The notes under the pieces: generated by a model | What the model was told of the DNA's origin: nothing | What the model saw: the letters and a program-made list of their open reading frames with translations, nothing else | Database searches by the model: none | Shown: positions 50,889-60,240 of the stretch, one piece after another | Layout of the letters: each line of letters begins with the position of its first letter | Numbering within the stretch: position 1 is the first letter of the stretch | NCBI GenBank assembly: GCA_964580465.1 | Contig: CAZOKJ010000010.1 | Span: 11,222 to 75,221, forward strand | Reading direction: 5' to 3' | DNA from: Taishania sp964580465 | GTDB taxonomy: Bacteria; Bacteroidota; Bacteroidia; Flavobacteriales_D; Crocinitomicaceae | Length of the DNA: 64,000 bases | Translations under genes and position numbers: made by a program

Positions 50889-52241
50889 ATGAAGACAATT
50901 TTAATACTTGGTGCAGGACTCTCCTCGTCTTCCTTAATTAGGTATTTACTTGCAAATGCAGAAGAACAGAATTGGTTTTTACGCATTACAGATCAAAATA
51001 TTGAAACAGTTAAAGCTAAAATCAATGGACATTCGAGAGCTGTTGCTTTGAATTTCAATGCGTTGAGCCCTGATGAGCGTCGTCCAGAAATAGAAAAAGC
51101 AGACATTGTTATTTCCATGCTGCCTGCCATTTTTCACATAGAAGTAGCTAAGGATTGTATCGATTTGAAAAAACATTTGATTACTCCTTCTTACGTTTCT
51201 AAAGAAATGAAAGCTTTAGATCAAGCGGCGAAAGATGCTGGAATTATTATCATGAATGAAATTGGTGTGGATCCTGGAATTGACCACATGAGTGCAATGA
51301 AAATCATTGATGAAATTAAGGCAAAAAATGGAAAATTAGAAAGTTTTAAATCATTCTGTGGTGGTTTGATTGCTCCTGAATCTGATGATAACCCATGGAA
51401 TTACAAATTCACATGGAATCCTCGTAATGTTGTCATTGCTGGTTCTGGAAGTGCTGCATGTTTTATCAGAAATGGTCGCTACAAATACATTCCTTATCAT
51501 CGTTTATTTGATCGTCTAGATCATCTTCATGTAGAAGGTTTTGGTGATTTTACTGGTTATCCAAATAGAGATTCTTTGTCGTATAGAGCGATTTATGGAT
51601 TGGATAACATTCCCACTATTTATAGAGGTACGCTAAGGAGACCAGATTTTTGTGAGGCTTGGAATGTTTTTGTGGAACTTGGTATGACAGATGATTCCTA
51701 TCAAATGATTGATATGGAACAATGTTCTCCACGTGCATTTTTAAATGCTTTTTTACCTTATCACCCAGAAAAAACAGTGGAGGAGAAGTTTATCGAGTTT
51801 TTACGTCCCGATAGAGAGTACCTTTATTCTAAGTTTGAATGGCTAGACTTGTTTAAAAATGATGTTTTATTGGAAAGTACTAACCCAACTCCAGCTGTAT
51901 TGTTGCAACAGATATTGGTGAGAAAATGGGTGTTAAACAAAGAAGATAAAGACATGCTTGTTATGATTCACGAGTTTGAATATGAACAAAATAATGAATT
52001 GTTCAAAATCAGTTCAAGCATGGTAAATATCGGAGAAGATCAAGTGTATACTTCCATGTCAAATACTGTTGGATTGCCTGTGGCTATTTGCACAAAATTA
52101 ATTTTAAACAATAAAATTAGTGATAGAGGTGTGATGTTGCCTATTAAAAAAGAGGTATATGATCCTATTTTAGTAGAATTAGAGCACTTTGGAATTGCTT
52201 TTGTAGAAAAGAAAGAAAAAATAGAGCATATAACTGCTTAA
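50889..52241 (+). CDS. Saccharopine dehydrogenase family protein (LYS9-like)
   Basis: 450 residues. Rossmann motif ILGAGLSSSSLIRYLL, then ADIVISMLPAIFH and HLITPSYVSKEM. Also GIIIMNEIGVDPGIDHMSAM, SFKSFCGGLIAPESDDNPWNY and a C-terminal catalytic-like domain. The pattern is that of saccharopine reductase (LYS9) types of Bacteroidota. The likely reaction is saccharopine formation or cleavage in lysine metabolism; direction and substrate are inferred. Its stop overlaps the convergent murI gene by 4 bp. Confidence 0.85.
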   Translation: MKTILILGAGLSSSSLIRYLLANAEEQNWFLRITDQNIETVKAKINGHSRAVALNFNALSPDERRPEIEKADIVISMLPAIFHIEVAKDCIDLKKHLITPSYVSKEMKALDQAAKDAGIIIMNEIGVDPGIDHMSAMKIIDEIKAKNGKLESFKSFCGGLIAPESDDNPWNYKFTWNPRNVVIAGSGSAACFIRNGRYKYIPYHRLFDRLDHLHVEGFGDFTGYPNRDSLSYRAIYGLDNIPTIYRGTLRRPDFCEAWNVFVELGMTDDSYQMIDMEQCSPRAFLNAFLPYHPEKTVEEKFIEFLRPDREYLYSKFEWLDLFKNDVLLESTNPTPAVLLQQILVRKWVLNKEDKDMLVMIHEFEYEQNNELFKISSSMVNIGEDQVYTSMSNTVGLPVAICTKLILNNKISDRGVMLPIKKEVYDPILVELEHFGIAFVEKKEKIEHITA

Positions 52242-53050
52242 ATCATCAATCTTGAATGAGTCTCCATGTGGATAATTCGCTGAGCTTGTTCATCAAATAA
52301 TGTAGGTTCGCCTGATGTAAAATAGTTGATAGAGCTATTTTTCGTTAGGCGATTTTTCATTTCAGAGTGGCGCTCTAAATAATCGACTAAACTACTAGCT
52401 ACAATGTCACCTTGAGAAATGACTTGAATACTTGGACCTACCACACTTTTAATGTATTCCTCTACAATTGGATAATGCGTGCAAGCCAATAAAAGTGTAT
52501 CAATGTTAGGAGATTTCTCTAGTAATAACTCAATGTCTTTTTGGATGATTTTCTTTCCCTCTTCTGTTTCATGTTGGCCATTTTCAATGAGTGGAACCCA
52601 AGCTGGACAAGCGTGCTGATAAAGTGTTGTTTCAGGAGAGAATTTTTCTAACTCAATTAAATAAGATTCGCTTTTTACTGTGCCTTCAGTAGCCAAAAGT
52701 CCAATGGAATGTGAGTTGGACATGGCTCCAACAAGTTCCGTACTCGGTCTAATGACACCTAAAACTCTTTTGTCAGGAGCGTGTTTAGGAAGGTAATTTT
52801 GCTGAATGCTTCTGAGTGCTTTTGCTGAGGCAGTGTTGCAAGCCAAAATAACTAATGGACATCCAAGGTCAAACAATTTTTGAATAGCAGCCAAAGTGAA
52901 TTCATAGACTTCTTCAAATGAACGTGTGCCATAAGGAGCTCGAAGATTGTCACCATAGTAAATGAAATCATATTCAGGTAGTTTTCCTAAAAGTGACTTT
53001 AAAATGGTTAATCCTCCATATCCTGAATCAAAAACGCCTATTGCTCCCAT
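52238..53050 (-). CDS. murI: Glutamate racemase
   Basis: 270 residues. Supplies D-glutamate for peptidoglycan. The two catalytic Cys are present in VILACNTASAKAL and LLLACTHYPIVEEY, with FDSGYGGLTIL at the N-terminus and YYGDNLRAPYG. Minus strand, starting 5 nt after a -7 box (TATTTTTG at 53055-53062), so the mRNA may be leaderless. Confidence 0.95.
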   Translation of the reverse strand: MGAIGVFDSGYGGLTILKSLLGKLPEYDFIYYGDNLRAPYGTRSFEEVYEFTLAAIQKLFDLGCPLVILACNTASAKALRSIQQNYLPKHAPDKRVLGVIRPSTELVGAMSNSHSIGLLATEGTVKSESYLIELEKFSPETTLYQHACPAWVPLIENGQHETEEGKKIIQKDIELLLEKSPNIDTLLLACTHYPIVEEYIKSVVGPSIQVISQGDIVASSLVDYLERHSEMKNRLTKNSSINYFTSGEPTLFDEQAQRIIHMETHSRLMI

Positions 53051-53054
53051 GGTA

Positions 53055-53062
53055 CAAAAATA
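53055..53062 (-). promoter_or_regulatory. -7 box TATTTTTG of murI
   Basis: Minus-strand exact TAnnTTTG match; the ATG begins only 5 nt after the box, so transcription would start at or next to the start codon. Confidence 0.5.
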
Positions 53063-53163
53063 ACAAAAAATAGAATGACCTTATTGATTCAAGTGGAATA
53101 ATGAAATATATTTGAATCAATTACGTTATTTAATAGAAAGTGAAATGATTGCATAAAAAAATG

Positions 53164-53171
53164 TATTTTTG
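53164..53171 (+). promoter_or_regulatory. -7 box TATTTTTG of the T9SS type B cargo/PorP-SprF operon
   Basis: Exact TAnnTTTG match; the ATG at 53178 lies 7 nt after the box, again pointing to a leaderless mRNA. Confidence 0.5.
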
Positions 53172-53177
53172 TACTAG

Positions 53178-54464
53178 ATGAAATGGTGGTTGATTTATAT
53201 CTTTTCCTTTTTAGCTTCATTGTCAAATGCACAAGAGGCCTACAATGCTTGTGATAAAGCCTTAGAACTTTGTCCAAACACTGTTTATACTGTTAATAAC
53301 CATCAAGCAAATAAAACACTCTGTAATGGTTGCGAAGATGATTTTAACTATTGCTTTGTGGGGCAAAACACAATTTGGCTTAAATTTCAAACAAATGCAA
53401 ACGGTGGAGCGATTACCATACAATTTTCAACTGTTCAGTTTTTGAATTTACCCAACCAAGGATCCACTTACCATGCGGCACTTATTCAAGCTAATGTTCC
53501 TTGTAATTCAGTGAGTTATACACAATTGGGTAATTGCTTGTCGGATGTTACAGGAAATCAACAAATCAATGCTACCAATTTAGCGCCTTTGACAACTTAT
53601 TACTTGGTGTTGAGTGGTGGTAAAACCGGTGCTGCTACTTTGCCTGCTGAGTTTTCATTAAATGTTCAACTTTCCGGAACAGCTATTGATCGACCGATTC
53701 CTTATATTAACTTAGGTGTATCTTCTACAATTTGTGCCAATCAAACAGCTGCTATTATGGCGGATCGTTTGCATTGTGAGGAGCCAGGAAATTTTAGATG
53801 GTATGTTAATGGGACACTTTTTGCAGAATCGACCAACGATTCAATCATTTTGTCGAGTACTCTTCAAACAGGAGATGTTATTTCAGTAGAAACGGACTGT
53901 TTTTCTACCTGTTTAGTAACTGTATCGAACACATTACCGCCAGTTACAGTGACGAGCGTATTGGCTGATGCTGGAACAGATGTCACAATTAGAGAAGGAG
54001 AAACGGTTCAGTTGCAAGGAGCAATGGATGTTCATTCCATCGTTGAGTGGAGCCCAAGTTATTCCTTAAATAATCCTTATATTCGTTATCCAATCGCTAA
54101 TCCATTGGAAACAACTACTTACATGATGGCGGTAACAGATACAATATCGGGATGTACAGCGTATGATTATGTTACTGTTTTTGTTGATAAATCTTTGTTT
54201 ATTCCCAATACTTTTTCACCAAATAATGATGGAGAAAATGATACATGGGTCATTTTAGGAATTGAAAAATATCCTGACTGTCAGGTTTCAATCTATGATA
54301 GATGGGGGCAGCCTGTTTTTTATTCAACAGGTTATCCTGTTCAAAAAGCATGGAATGGTGAGGGAAAGATTGGGAAATTAAATGAAGGAGTTTATTTCTA
54401 CGCCATTGAGTTGAATGACGCAGACAAACAAACGTTAAAAGGTACCATAACATTGATTAGATGA
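53178..54464 (+). CDS. T9SS type B cargo protein (gliding-motility-associated C-terminal domain)
   Basis: 428 residues. Signal peptide 1-18 (KWWLIYIFSFLASLSNA). Cys-rich N-terminal region (CDKALELCPNTVYTV, CNGCEDDFNYCF) followed by a beta-sandwich (~60-190), an Ig-like domain (~210-330) and the type B sorting domain: IPNTFSPNNDGENDTWVI, CQVSIYDRWGQPVFY and WNGEGKIGKLNEGVYFY. It overlaps by 4 bp (ATGA) with the PorP/SprF gene, the arrangement typical for a type B cargo and its dedicated outer membrane partner. Confidence 0.88.
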   Translation: MKWWLIYIFSFLASLSNAQEAYNACDKALELCPNTVYTVNNHQANKTLCNGCEDDFNYCFVGQNTIWLKFQTNANGGAITIQFSTVQFLNLPNQGSTYHAALIQANVPCNSVSYTQLGNCLSDVTGNQQINATNLAPLTTYYLVLSGGKTGAATLPAEFSLNVQLSGTAIDRPIPYINLGVSSTICANQTAAIMADRLHCEEPGNFRWYVNGTLFAESTNDSIILSSTLQTGDVISVETDCFSTCLVTVSNTLPPVTVTSVLADAGTDVTIREGETVQLQGAMDVHSIVEWSPSYSLNNPYIRYPIANPLETTTYMMAVTDTISGCTAYDYVTVFVDKSLFIPNTFSPNNDGENDTWVILGIEKYPDCQVSIYDRWGQPVFYSTGYPVQKAWNGEGKIGKLNEGVYFYAIELNDADKQTLKGTITLIR

Positions 54465-55390
54465 TGAGAATTACTAGTTTGATTTTGTTTGTGTTTTTCG
54501 TCGTGTTTGCTCCTTTCGCACAGCAAACTCCTCAGTATGCGCAATGGAATTTTCATCAATTTGCAGTGAATCCAGCTCATGCAGGCATTAAAGATTGCAT
54601 AGATTTGCACAGTGTGTTTAGAGCGCAATGGGTTGGTATAAAAGGTGCGCCTTATAGCGGATTTGTCACAGCTAGCGTGCCGTTAAAAAGTAAGCGTGAT
54701 AAATACCTAAGTTACCGACATGGTATAGGTGCTAAATTTGAAGCAGATCGAATAGGTCAATTTGCTGCTAATCGCGTTAATTTAGCTTATGCCAGTCACA
54801 TGAATTTTAGTGAGTACAATCGCTTGTCTTTGGGGATTTATGCTGGAATTTTACAATTTGGATTTAATCATGGAGAAGCTACCACAATAACACCTGACCC
54901 AACTGTTATGCGTGAAATGGTTTTGATTCGTCCAGATGCTCATTTTGGAGCTTGGTGGAATGGGAAAAACTATTACATTGGATTCATGGCCAATCAATTG
55001 ATTGTTTCTAAATGGAAAATAGGTGATGACTCAAGGTTTAGATTAAATTTTGCATTGAATGGTGCGTATCGTTATGCTATTAATGAGAATTTTACATTGA
55101 TTCCAAGCTTGATGTTTCGTATTCCAATTATCGGTCCAGCAAATGCGGACATTAATTTACACATGGATTATCAAAATATTGTTACAATAGGCGTGGGGTA
55201 TCGTACACAAGATGCTTTGTTAATTTCAGCTGGATTTAAAATTAGTCAACGTTTTGGAATTCAATATGCCTTTGAATACACGGTAAGTGGATTGAATAAA
55301 GTGAGTAATCATACACATGAAGTAGGTATTAGCTTTTTAACTTGTCGTCCTGTTAATACATCAACAAGTAAGTGTCCTCTTTTTGAATAA
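54461..55390 (+). CDS. PorP/SprF family type IX secretion system membrane protein
   Basis: 309 residues. Signal peptide 1-20, then QTPQYAQWNFHQFAVNPAHAGIKDCIDLHSVFRAQWVGIKGAP, the family's conserved N-terminal block (cited here only as a motif region, residues ~21-65), and a beta-barrel body with repeated strands. SprF/PorP proteins are needed for export or surface attachment of type B cargo such as SprB. Translationally coupled to the cargo gene upstream (4-bp overlap), so they likely act as a pair. Confidence 0.9.
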   Translation: MMRITSLILFVFFVVFAPFAQQTPQYAQWNFHQFAVNPAHAGIKDCIDLHSVFRAQWVGIKGAPYSGFVTASVPLKSKRDKYLSYRHGIGAKFEADRIGQFAANRVNLAYASHMNFSEYNRLSLGIYAGILQFGFNHGEATTITPDPTVMREMVLIRPDAHFGAWWNGKNYYIGFMANQLIVSKWKIGDDSRFRLNFALNGAYRYAINENFTLIPSLMFRIPIIGPANADINLHMDYQNIVTIGVGYRTQDALLISAGFKISQRFGIQYAFEYTVSGLNKVSNHTHEVGISFLTCRPVNTSTSKCPLFE

Positions 55391-55391
55391 A

Positions 55392-56612
55392 TTAATTTTC
55401 AATATCTTGAAAATCAAATGAGAAAGTTGTGCCATTTGAATCACGACTTAAATTCATTTTACCAGAAAGTTGTTCTGTTAATGTTTCAATCAATAACAAA
55501 CCAAAACTATTCGTGTTAATTTGTTCTTTCCAAGTTCCGTTATCATGATAAGTTATTTTTAATTCGTTGTTTATTTGATTTTTATTGATGTTTATTTCAA
55601 TAAAAGGTTTATCTGTTTCTGTAAAAGCATGCTTTAAAGAATTTGTCACAAGTTCATTAACAATTAAACCAAACGGAACAATTGCTTCCCCTGAGATGCT
55701 GTCAATGTTTGATTGGATGGAGTATTCTACCTTTTTAGAGATGTTGTCGGCTTCAATAATGGTTGTGATTAATTCATTCAAATAATCTGTTAATCGCAAG
55801 TCTAAAAGCAATTCATTTTGATATAATTTTTGATGAATCAATGACATGGCCATTGCTCTATTGATGGATTCTTGTAAGTAACCTTGCATTTCTTCATTTT
55901 CAATTTCAGCTTTTTGCAAACGCAATAGACTTACAATAATTTGCAAATTATTTTTAACGCGGTGATGGATTTCTTTAATTAAAATAGTTTTTTCATTGTT
56001 TTGAGTAAGAATTTGAGTGTTTTGAGTTGTTAATTGCTCATTGGCTTCTCGAAGCTTTTGGTCTGAAAACTGATTGATTTGCGTAAAAATATGAAAGAAA
56101 TAAAAATTGAGGATGATACCAACTAGTAATTCAAGCAAAAAGGTAAATTTTTGATAATCTGTTTTTGGCACTAAACTAGCTGTGTTTTCATTTAAAGCAG
56201 TGAAAACAAAGAGGATAATAAAAACAATGCTAAAGCATAATAAAAACAAAGCTGCCTTTCTACCTAAACCGTAATAAGCTAGGTTAATGGATGCTAAAAT
56301 CCACACAAAATCAACGATGTGATTGTTATTGTGAAAAAAAACAAGGGCAATGCAAGAGACAATAACACCAGTGATGCTGTAAAGCAAAAAAACTGTTTTA
56401 TAGCTGCGTTTTAGGTAAAGGTGAATGATGTTGTAGAGGCTGATGAGCAGGCCTGCAGTCATGGATAAAGTACTTTCGATGGAATCAAAGTAGTATGCAA
56501 ATGTCAAAGCGATAAAAATGAATAAAAACGCATAGGAAATTCGATAAGCTAATTCTACTCTAAGTTCATCGTGATACTGTTCAACTTCTTCTGAAATATT
56601 ATTGTTCTTCAT
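55392..56612 (-). CDS. Membrane sensor histidine kinase (HisKA_2 type)
   Basis: 406 residues from the ATG at 56612 (a TTG at 56630 is less likely). Six or so predicted helices (~25-185), a short coiled coil (LREANEQLTTQNTQILTQN), then LIKEIHHRVKNNLQIIVSLL with the phospho-accepting His of HisKA_2, and an ATPase domain with VNELVTNSLKHAF (N box). The G-box near the end is short (NGTWKEQINTNSFGLLLIETL). No response regulator gene is adjacent, so it is an orphan kinase. Convergent with the PorP/SprF gene (1 nt between the stop codons). Confidence 0.85.
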   Translation of the reverse strand: MKNNNISEEVEQYHDELRVELAYRISYAFLFIFIALTFAYYFDSIESTLSMTAGLLISLYNIIHLYLKRSYKTVFLLYSITGVIVSCIALVFFHNNNHIVDFVWILASINLAYYGLGRKAALFLLCFSIVFIILFVFTALNENTASLVPKTDYQKFTFLLELLVGIILNFYFFHIFTQINQFSDQKLREANEQLTTQNTQILTQNNEKTILIKEIHHRVKNNLQIIVSLLRLQKAEIENEEMQGYLQESINRAMAMSLIHQKLYQNELLLDLRLTDYLNELITTIIEADNISKKVEYSIQSNIDSISGEAIVPFGLIVNELVTNSLKHAFTETDKPFIEININKNQINNELKITYHDNGTWKEQINTNSFGLLLIETLTEQLSGKMNLSRDSNGTTFSFDFQDIEN

Positions 56613-56727
56613 AAGTGGTTGTTTTAACAAATATAATCATTTTTATAAAAAGAGAGCAGCAATTGCTTTGTTGATAAGAAAAAAAACAAATCATTGTTAA
56701 AAAGTCAATTTTTGGCACGAATTTAGT

Positions 56728-56735
56728 TACTTTTG
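56728..56735 (+). promoter_or_regulatory. -7 box TACTTTTG of the WG-repeat operon
   Basis: Exact TAnnTTTG match, 5 nt before the ATG at 56741. Confidence 0.5.
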
Positions 56736-56740
56736 TTCTT

Positions 56741-58852
56741 ATGAAAAGACGTGAATTTATTGTACTAATTTTTCTTTTTGCCATTTCTTCTTCGGTTTTA
56801 CATGCAGGAGGAATTGAACGTGCTTTTGAATCTTTGAAAATGTATGATTATTTCAAAGCTAAAAAGTCTTTTACTAAGCTTTTAAAAAAGAATGAAAGCA
56901 TTGGCTCATTTGGTTTAGCGACTATTTTTTTTCGCACTGACAATCCTTTTCATTCGCTAGATTCAGCTTATGTTTACATTAATAAATCTAAAAATAGCTA
57001 TGAGTTACTAAAACCAAAAACGCAGCTAAAATATCAATCGTTTATTTCTCAGCAAAAAATAGATAGTTTGCGTCAAGAGGTGAGTACTCGTTATTTTAAA
57101 ATGGCAACTCAAGAACATACGGTTGAAGCGTACCAGCAGTTTATTACCAATCATCATTGGGCGAATGAACTTAAAAGAGCAGTGTTTTTAAGAGATAGTC
57201 TTGCTTTGGATAAAGCAAAAAAACAAGACGTTTCAAGTGCATTTGCTCATTTTTTGGAAGAATATCCTTTAAGTGAATTACATGCTGAGGCTACAGCTTT
57301 GTTAATGGATGCACAATATGAAGAGACAACTAAAGATCGCACTGTTCAAAGTTACGAACAGTTTTTGGCAGAATTTCCAACTAATAAAAATCACGCGAAA
57401 GCTGAAATGATGCTATATGAATTGGTAACAAAGCCCAACACAATAGCATCGATAGAACATTTTTTAGCAAGTTATCCTACCAATCACATGCGTAATTCTG
57501 CATGGGAGCGTTTGTATCAGTTGAGCATGTATGATTATTCAGCAGCAACTATTCGTGCTTTTGCAGAGAAATACCCTGACTATCCAATGATGGAGCAATT
57601 GGAAACGGATTTGGAATCCATTGGATTGGAATTGTATCCGTTTGAAAAAGGGCAATTTTATGGCTATATGAATGCTCAAGGAAAAGAGGTAATTTCTGCA
57701 AAATATGAGACAGCTGGACTTTTCAAAGAAGGTTTGGCATTGGTTTCTCAACATAATAAATATGGATATATCAATAAAAAAGGCGAACTTGTTATTGACA
57801 TGCTTTTTGATGGAGGCTATGATTTTGAGCAGGGTAGAGCTATTGTTGAGAAAAAGGACCTTTATGGAATGATTGACCGCTCTGGAATCGTTGTTTTTGA
57901 ACCTGTTTTCAAAGAGTTAGGGTCTATTTCAGAAGGCGTTTTATTTGGGTTGAAAGATAGTCTTTATGGTTATTATTCTAGTTCTGGAGAGCAAATCATT
58001 GAAAATCGTTTTACAGAGGCGTTTTCTTTTTCGAAAGGATTGGCAAAAGTGGAAGAGAAAGGTTTGCAGGCTTACATTGATAATCAGGGTGAATATGTTG
58101 TTTTTCCAGCTTTTGAAGAAATTGAGTTTTTTACTGATTCATTACTTGTGTTTAGCGATGGGGAAATGTATGGATTGATGAAGCGTTCCTGTCAGATTGT
58201 GGTTCCAGCGAAATACGACCAAATAGGGAAGTTATCAGAAGGATTGGCTGTCGTTGTTTATGATGGTGACTTAGGGTATATCAATAGTAAAGGCGAAGAA
58301 GTGATTGCGCCTCAGTATGATTTGATTCCAAATTTTATGGAGCGTTCTAGCTTTAAAAAAGGAGTAGCCATCGTTGCTAAGAACAATAATTTTGGCATAA
58401 TCAACACCAAAGGAAAAGAAGTAATTCCATTGAAAAATGAAGATGTTGGTAAATGGTCTGATTTAATAGCTGTTAAACGCAAGAAAAAATGGGGGTTTGT
58501 CAATCAAACGAACCAATTGCTTATTCCAGCAAAGTATGATTTTGCTGAAAGTTTTGTAGGCAATTTGGCAATGGTACAAGAAATGTCTCTTTTTGGCGTG
58601 ATTGATAAAAAAGAAACAAAAATTGTTGAAACAGGTTATACCAATGTTGAGTTTACTAAAAATCAATTTATTATAGTGAACAATGGTGCTTTGTATGGCG
58701 TTGTCGCTTCTAATGGACAATTAGTTGTACCAATGACTTATCAAAGTATTCGTATATTTGATGAAAAATTATTAATTTTAACAGACTCAAAAGGGATTTC
58801 TTACTTTGATACATCAAACCAATCATTGATTAAATTAAACGAAAATGAATAA
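56741..58852 (+). CDS. Exported WG-repeat protein
   Basis: 703 residues. Signal peptide 1-22 (FIVLIFLFAISSSVLHAGG). An N-terminal helical half (~25-290) with TPR-like pieces (AYQQFITNHHW, SYEQFLAEFP, SIEHFLASYPTNHMRNSAW) spaced as outer-membrane lipoprotein-type repeats. A C-terminal half (~295-700) follows of about ten WG repeats (for example NKYGYINKKGELVIDMLFDGG, KKWGFVNQTNQLLIPAKYDFA), forming a beta-propeller or solenoid. Role unknown, but it overlaps by 8 bp a TonB-like gene, so the two products likely work at the envelope together. Confidence 0.85.
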   Translation: MKRREFIVLIFLFAISSSVLHAGGIERAFESLKMYDYFKAKKSFTKLLKKNESIGSFGLATIFFRTDNPFHSLDSAYVYINKSKNSYELLKPKTQLKYQSFISQQKIDSLRQEVSTRYFKMATQEHTVEAYQQFITNHHWANELKRAVFLRDSLALDKAKKQDVSSAFAHFLEEYPLSELHAEATALLMDAQYEETTKDRTVQSYEQFLAEFPTNKNHAKAEMMLYELVTKPNTIASIEHFLASYPTNHMRNSAWERLYQLSMYDYSAATIRAFAEKYPDYPMMEQLETDLESIGLELYPFEKGQFYGYMNAQGKEVISAKYETAGLFKEGLALVSQHNKYGYINKKGELVIDMLFDGGYDFEQGRAIVEKKDLYGMIDRSGIVVFEPVFKELGSISEGVLFGLKDSLYGYYSSSGEQIIENRFTEAFSFSKGLAKVEEKGLQAYIDNQGEYVVFPAFEEIEFFTDSLLVFSDGEMYGLMKRSCQIVVPAKYDQIGKLSEGLAVVVYDGDLGYINSKGEEVIAPQYDLIPNFMERSSFKKGVAIVAKNNNFGIINTKGKEVIPLKNEDVGKWSDLIAVKRKKKWGFVNQTNQLLIPAKYDFAESFVGNLAMVQEMSLFGVIDKKETKIVETGYTNVEFTKNQFIIVNNGALYGVVASNGQLVVPMTYQSIRIFDEKLLILTDSKGISYFDTSNQSLIKLNENE

Positions 58853-59621
58853 TTTTTTAGCACGTTTGGAAAAATACAAATATGGCATGTTTGTCATGGT
58901 GGTATTTTTTGTTGCTTTTTCAATGATTCGAATTCAAACGGGGTTTGTTGAGCGTCCTAATTTGGCAGAAATTTTGAATACCAAACAAGATGATCTAATA
59001 GAATTGAAAATCGAACCGATAGAAATGGTAGAGGAACGCATAGCTGCTTCTGGAGCTGTTCAAAATTTGGTTAATGATGAAAATAGTAATGGAAAAGGTA
59101 GTAGTGGTGGAAACATGGCTACACCTGAAAGCTATACTTCGGCACGTTCTTTAAAGGATGTTGAAAATAGTGTGTATGAACTAGAGCGTAGTTTTTTTGA
59201 AGAAACAGGAGGTGCCCAGGCACGTGCTGCAATCCAAAAAGAAATGGATCAACGCAAAAAAGAGCAAGAAGCAAAACAACAAAAAAACGAAACAAATACA
59301 ACTCAAAAAGGCGGTGGTCAAAACAGTGTTGGAACTTCTGTGAAAGGAAATGTATTGGTGAGCTATAGTTTAAAAAATAGATCTGGTCAGTATGTGCCTG
59401 CTCCTGGTTATATGTGTCCACAAGGTACAACGGGTAAAATAATAGTTAACATCAAAGTTGATAATAGTGGAAAAGTGATAGATGCCAAGGTGAATTCCGC
59501 TTCCTCTAATAATGAGTGCATGGTTTCTTATGCATTAGAGTTTGCTTACAAGTCCCGCTTTAGTTACAAAGCAGATGTAGGAGTTCAAGAAGGAACAATT
59601 ACTTATACTTATGTCAATTAA
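58845..59621 (+). CDS. TonB-like energy transducer-type protein
   Basis: 258 residues. Short cytoplasmic start, one membrane helix (~14-28, GMFVMVVFFVAFSMI), then a periplasmic part with a Gly/Ser/Asn and Lys/Gln-rich spacer (~75-165). A C-terminal domain (~170-258) reads TGKIIVNIKVDNSGKVIDAKVNS, as in TonB C-terminal domains. The Pro-rich spacer of classic TonB is replaced by a charged, helical stretch. No exbB/exbD nearby. Overlaps the WG-repeat gene by 8 bp and precedes a Crp-family regulator by 6 nt. Confidence 0.75.
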   Translation: MNNFLARLEKYKYGMFVMVVFFVAFSMIRIQTGFVERPNLAEILNTKQDDLIELKIEPIEMVEERIAASGAVQNLVNDENSNGKGSSGGNMATPESYTSARSLKDVENSVYELERSFFEETGGAQARAAIQKEMDQRKKEQEAKQQKNETNTTQKGGGQNSVGTSVKGNVLVSYSLKNRSGQYVPAPGYMCPQGTTGKIIVNIKVDNSGKVIDAKVNSASSNNECMVSYALEFAYKSRFSYKADVGVQEGTITYTYVN

Positions 59622-59627
59622 GCAGCT

Positions 59628-60239
59628 ATGAAACGGTTAACACTAAAAGATTTTCTATTAAAAAACAGCCAATTAGACGAAGCTGCAATTGATGAAGAAT
59701 TGTGTAAACAAGACGGAAAAATCAAACGCAAAGAATTTAAAAAGGGAGAGTTTTTGTTACAAGCGGGGGAGTTATGTCGTTATTCATTTTTTGTTGAAAG
59801 TGGTTTGCTACGTTACTATTCCATTGATACAAAAGGGAAGGAGCACATTTTGCATTTTGCACCTGAAGGTTGGTTTTTAGCCGATAGAGATAGTTTGTTT
59901 TTTAATAGCCCTTCTTCTTATTACACTGAGGCGTTGGAGGATAGCGTTATTATTTTGTTTGAACGTGATTTCTTTTCTTCTTTTTCAAAAGATGCCATAG
60001 TGGCGTATCAAATGAATGAATTGTTACTTCAAAAACATATTCGACACTTACAAAAACGAATCACACAATTGCTAAGTGCTACAGCTGAAGAACGTTATCT
60101 TGATTTTGTTGAATTGTATCCAGATATCTTATTGAGAGTACCTCAGTGGATGGTTGCTTCATATTTGGGTGTGGCACCAGAAAGTTTAAGTCGTGTGAGA
60201 AAAGATTTGGCTAAAAAATGGAAAGAAGAAGGAAAGTAA
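59628..60239 (+). CDS. Crp/Fnr family transcriptional regulator
   Basis: 203 residues. N-terminal cyclic-nucleotide-binding-type beta-barrel (KGEFLLQAGELCRYSFFVESGLLRYYSID), long dimer helix (YQMNELLLQKHIRHLQKRI) and a C-terminal helix-turn-helix (VPQWMVASYLGVAPESLSRVRKDLA). No Cys pattern for an Fe-S cluster, so it is of the CRP-like, not FNR, type; the effector is unknown. Last gene of the operon with the WG-repeat and TonB-like genes. Confidence 0.88.
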   Translation: MKRLTLKDFLLKNSQLDEAAIDEELCKQDGKIKRKEFKKGEFLLQAGELCRYSFFVESGLLRYYSIDTKGKEHILHFAPEGWFLADRDSLFFNSPSSYYTEALEDSVIILFERDFFSSFSKDAIVAYQMNELLLQKHIRHLQKRITQLLSATAEERYLDFVELYPDILLRVPQWMVASYLGVAPESLSRVRKDLAKKWKEEGK

Positions 60240-60240
60240 T

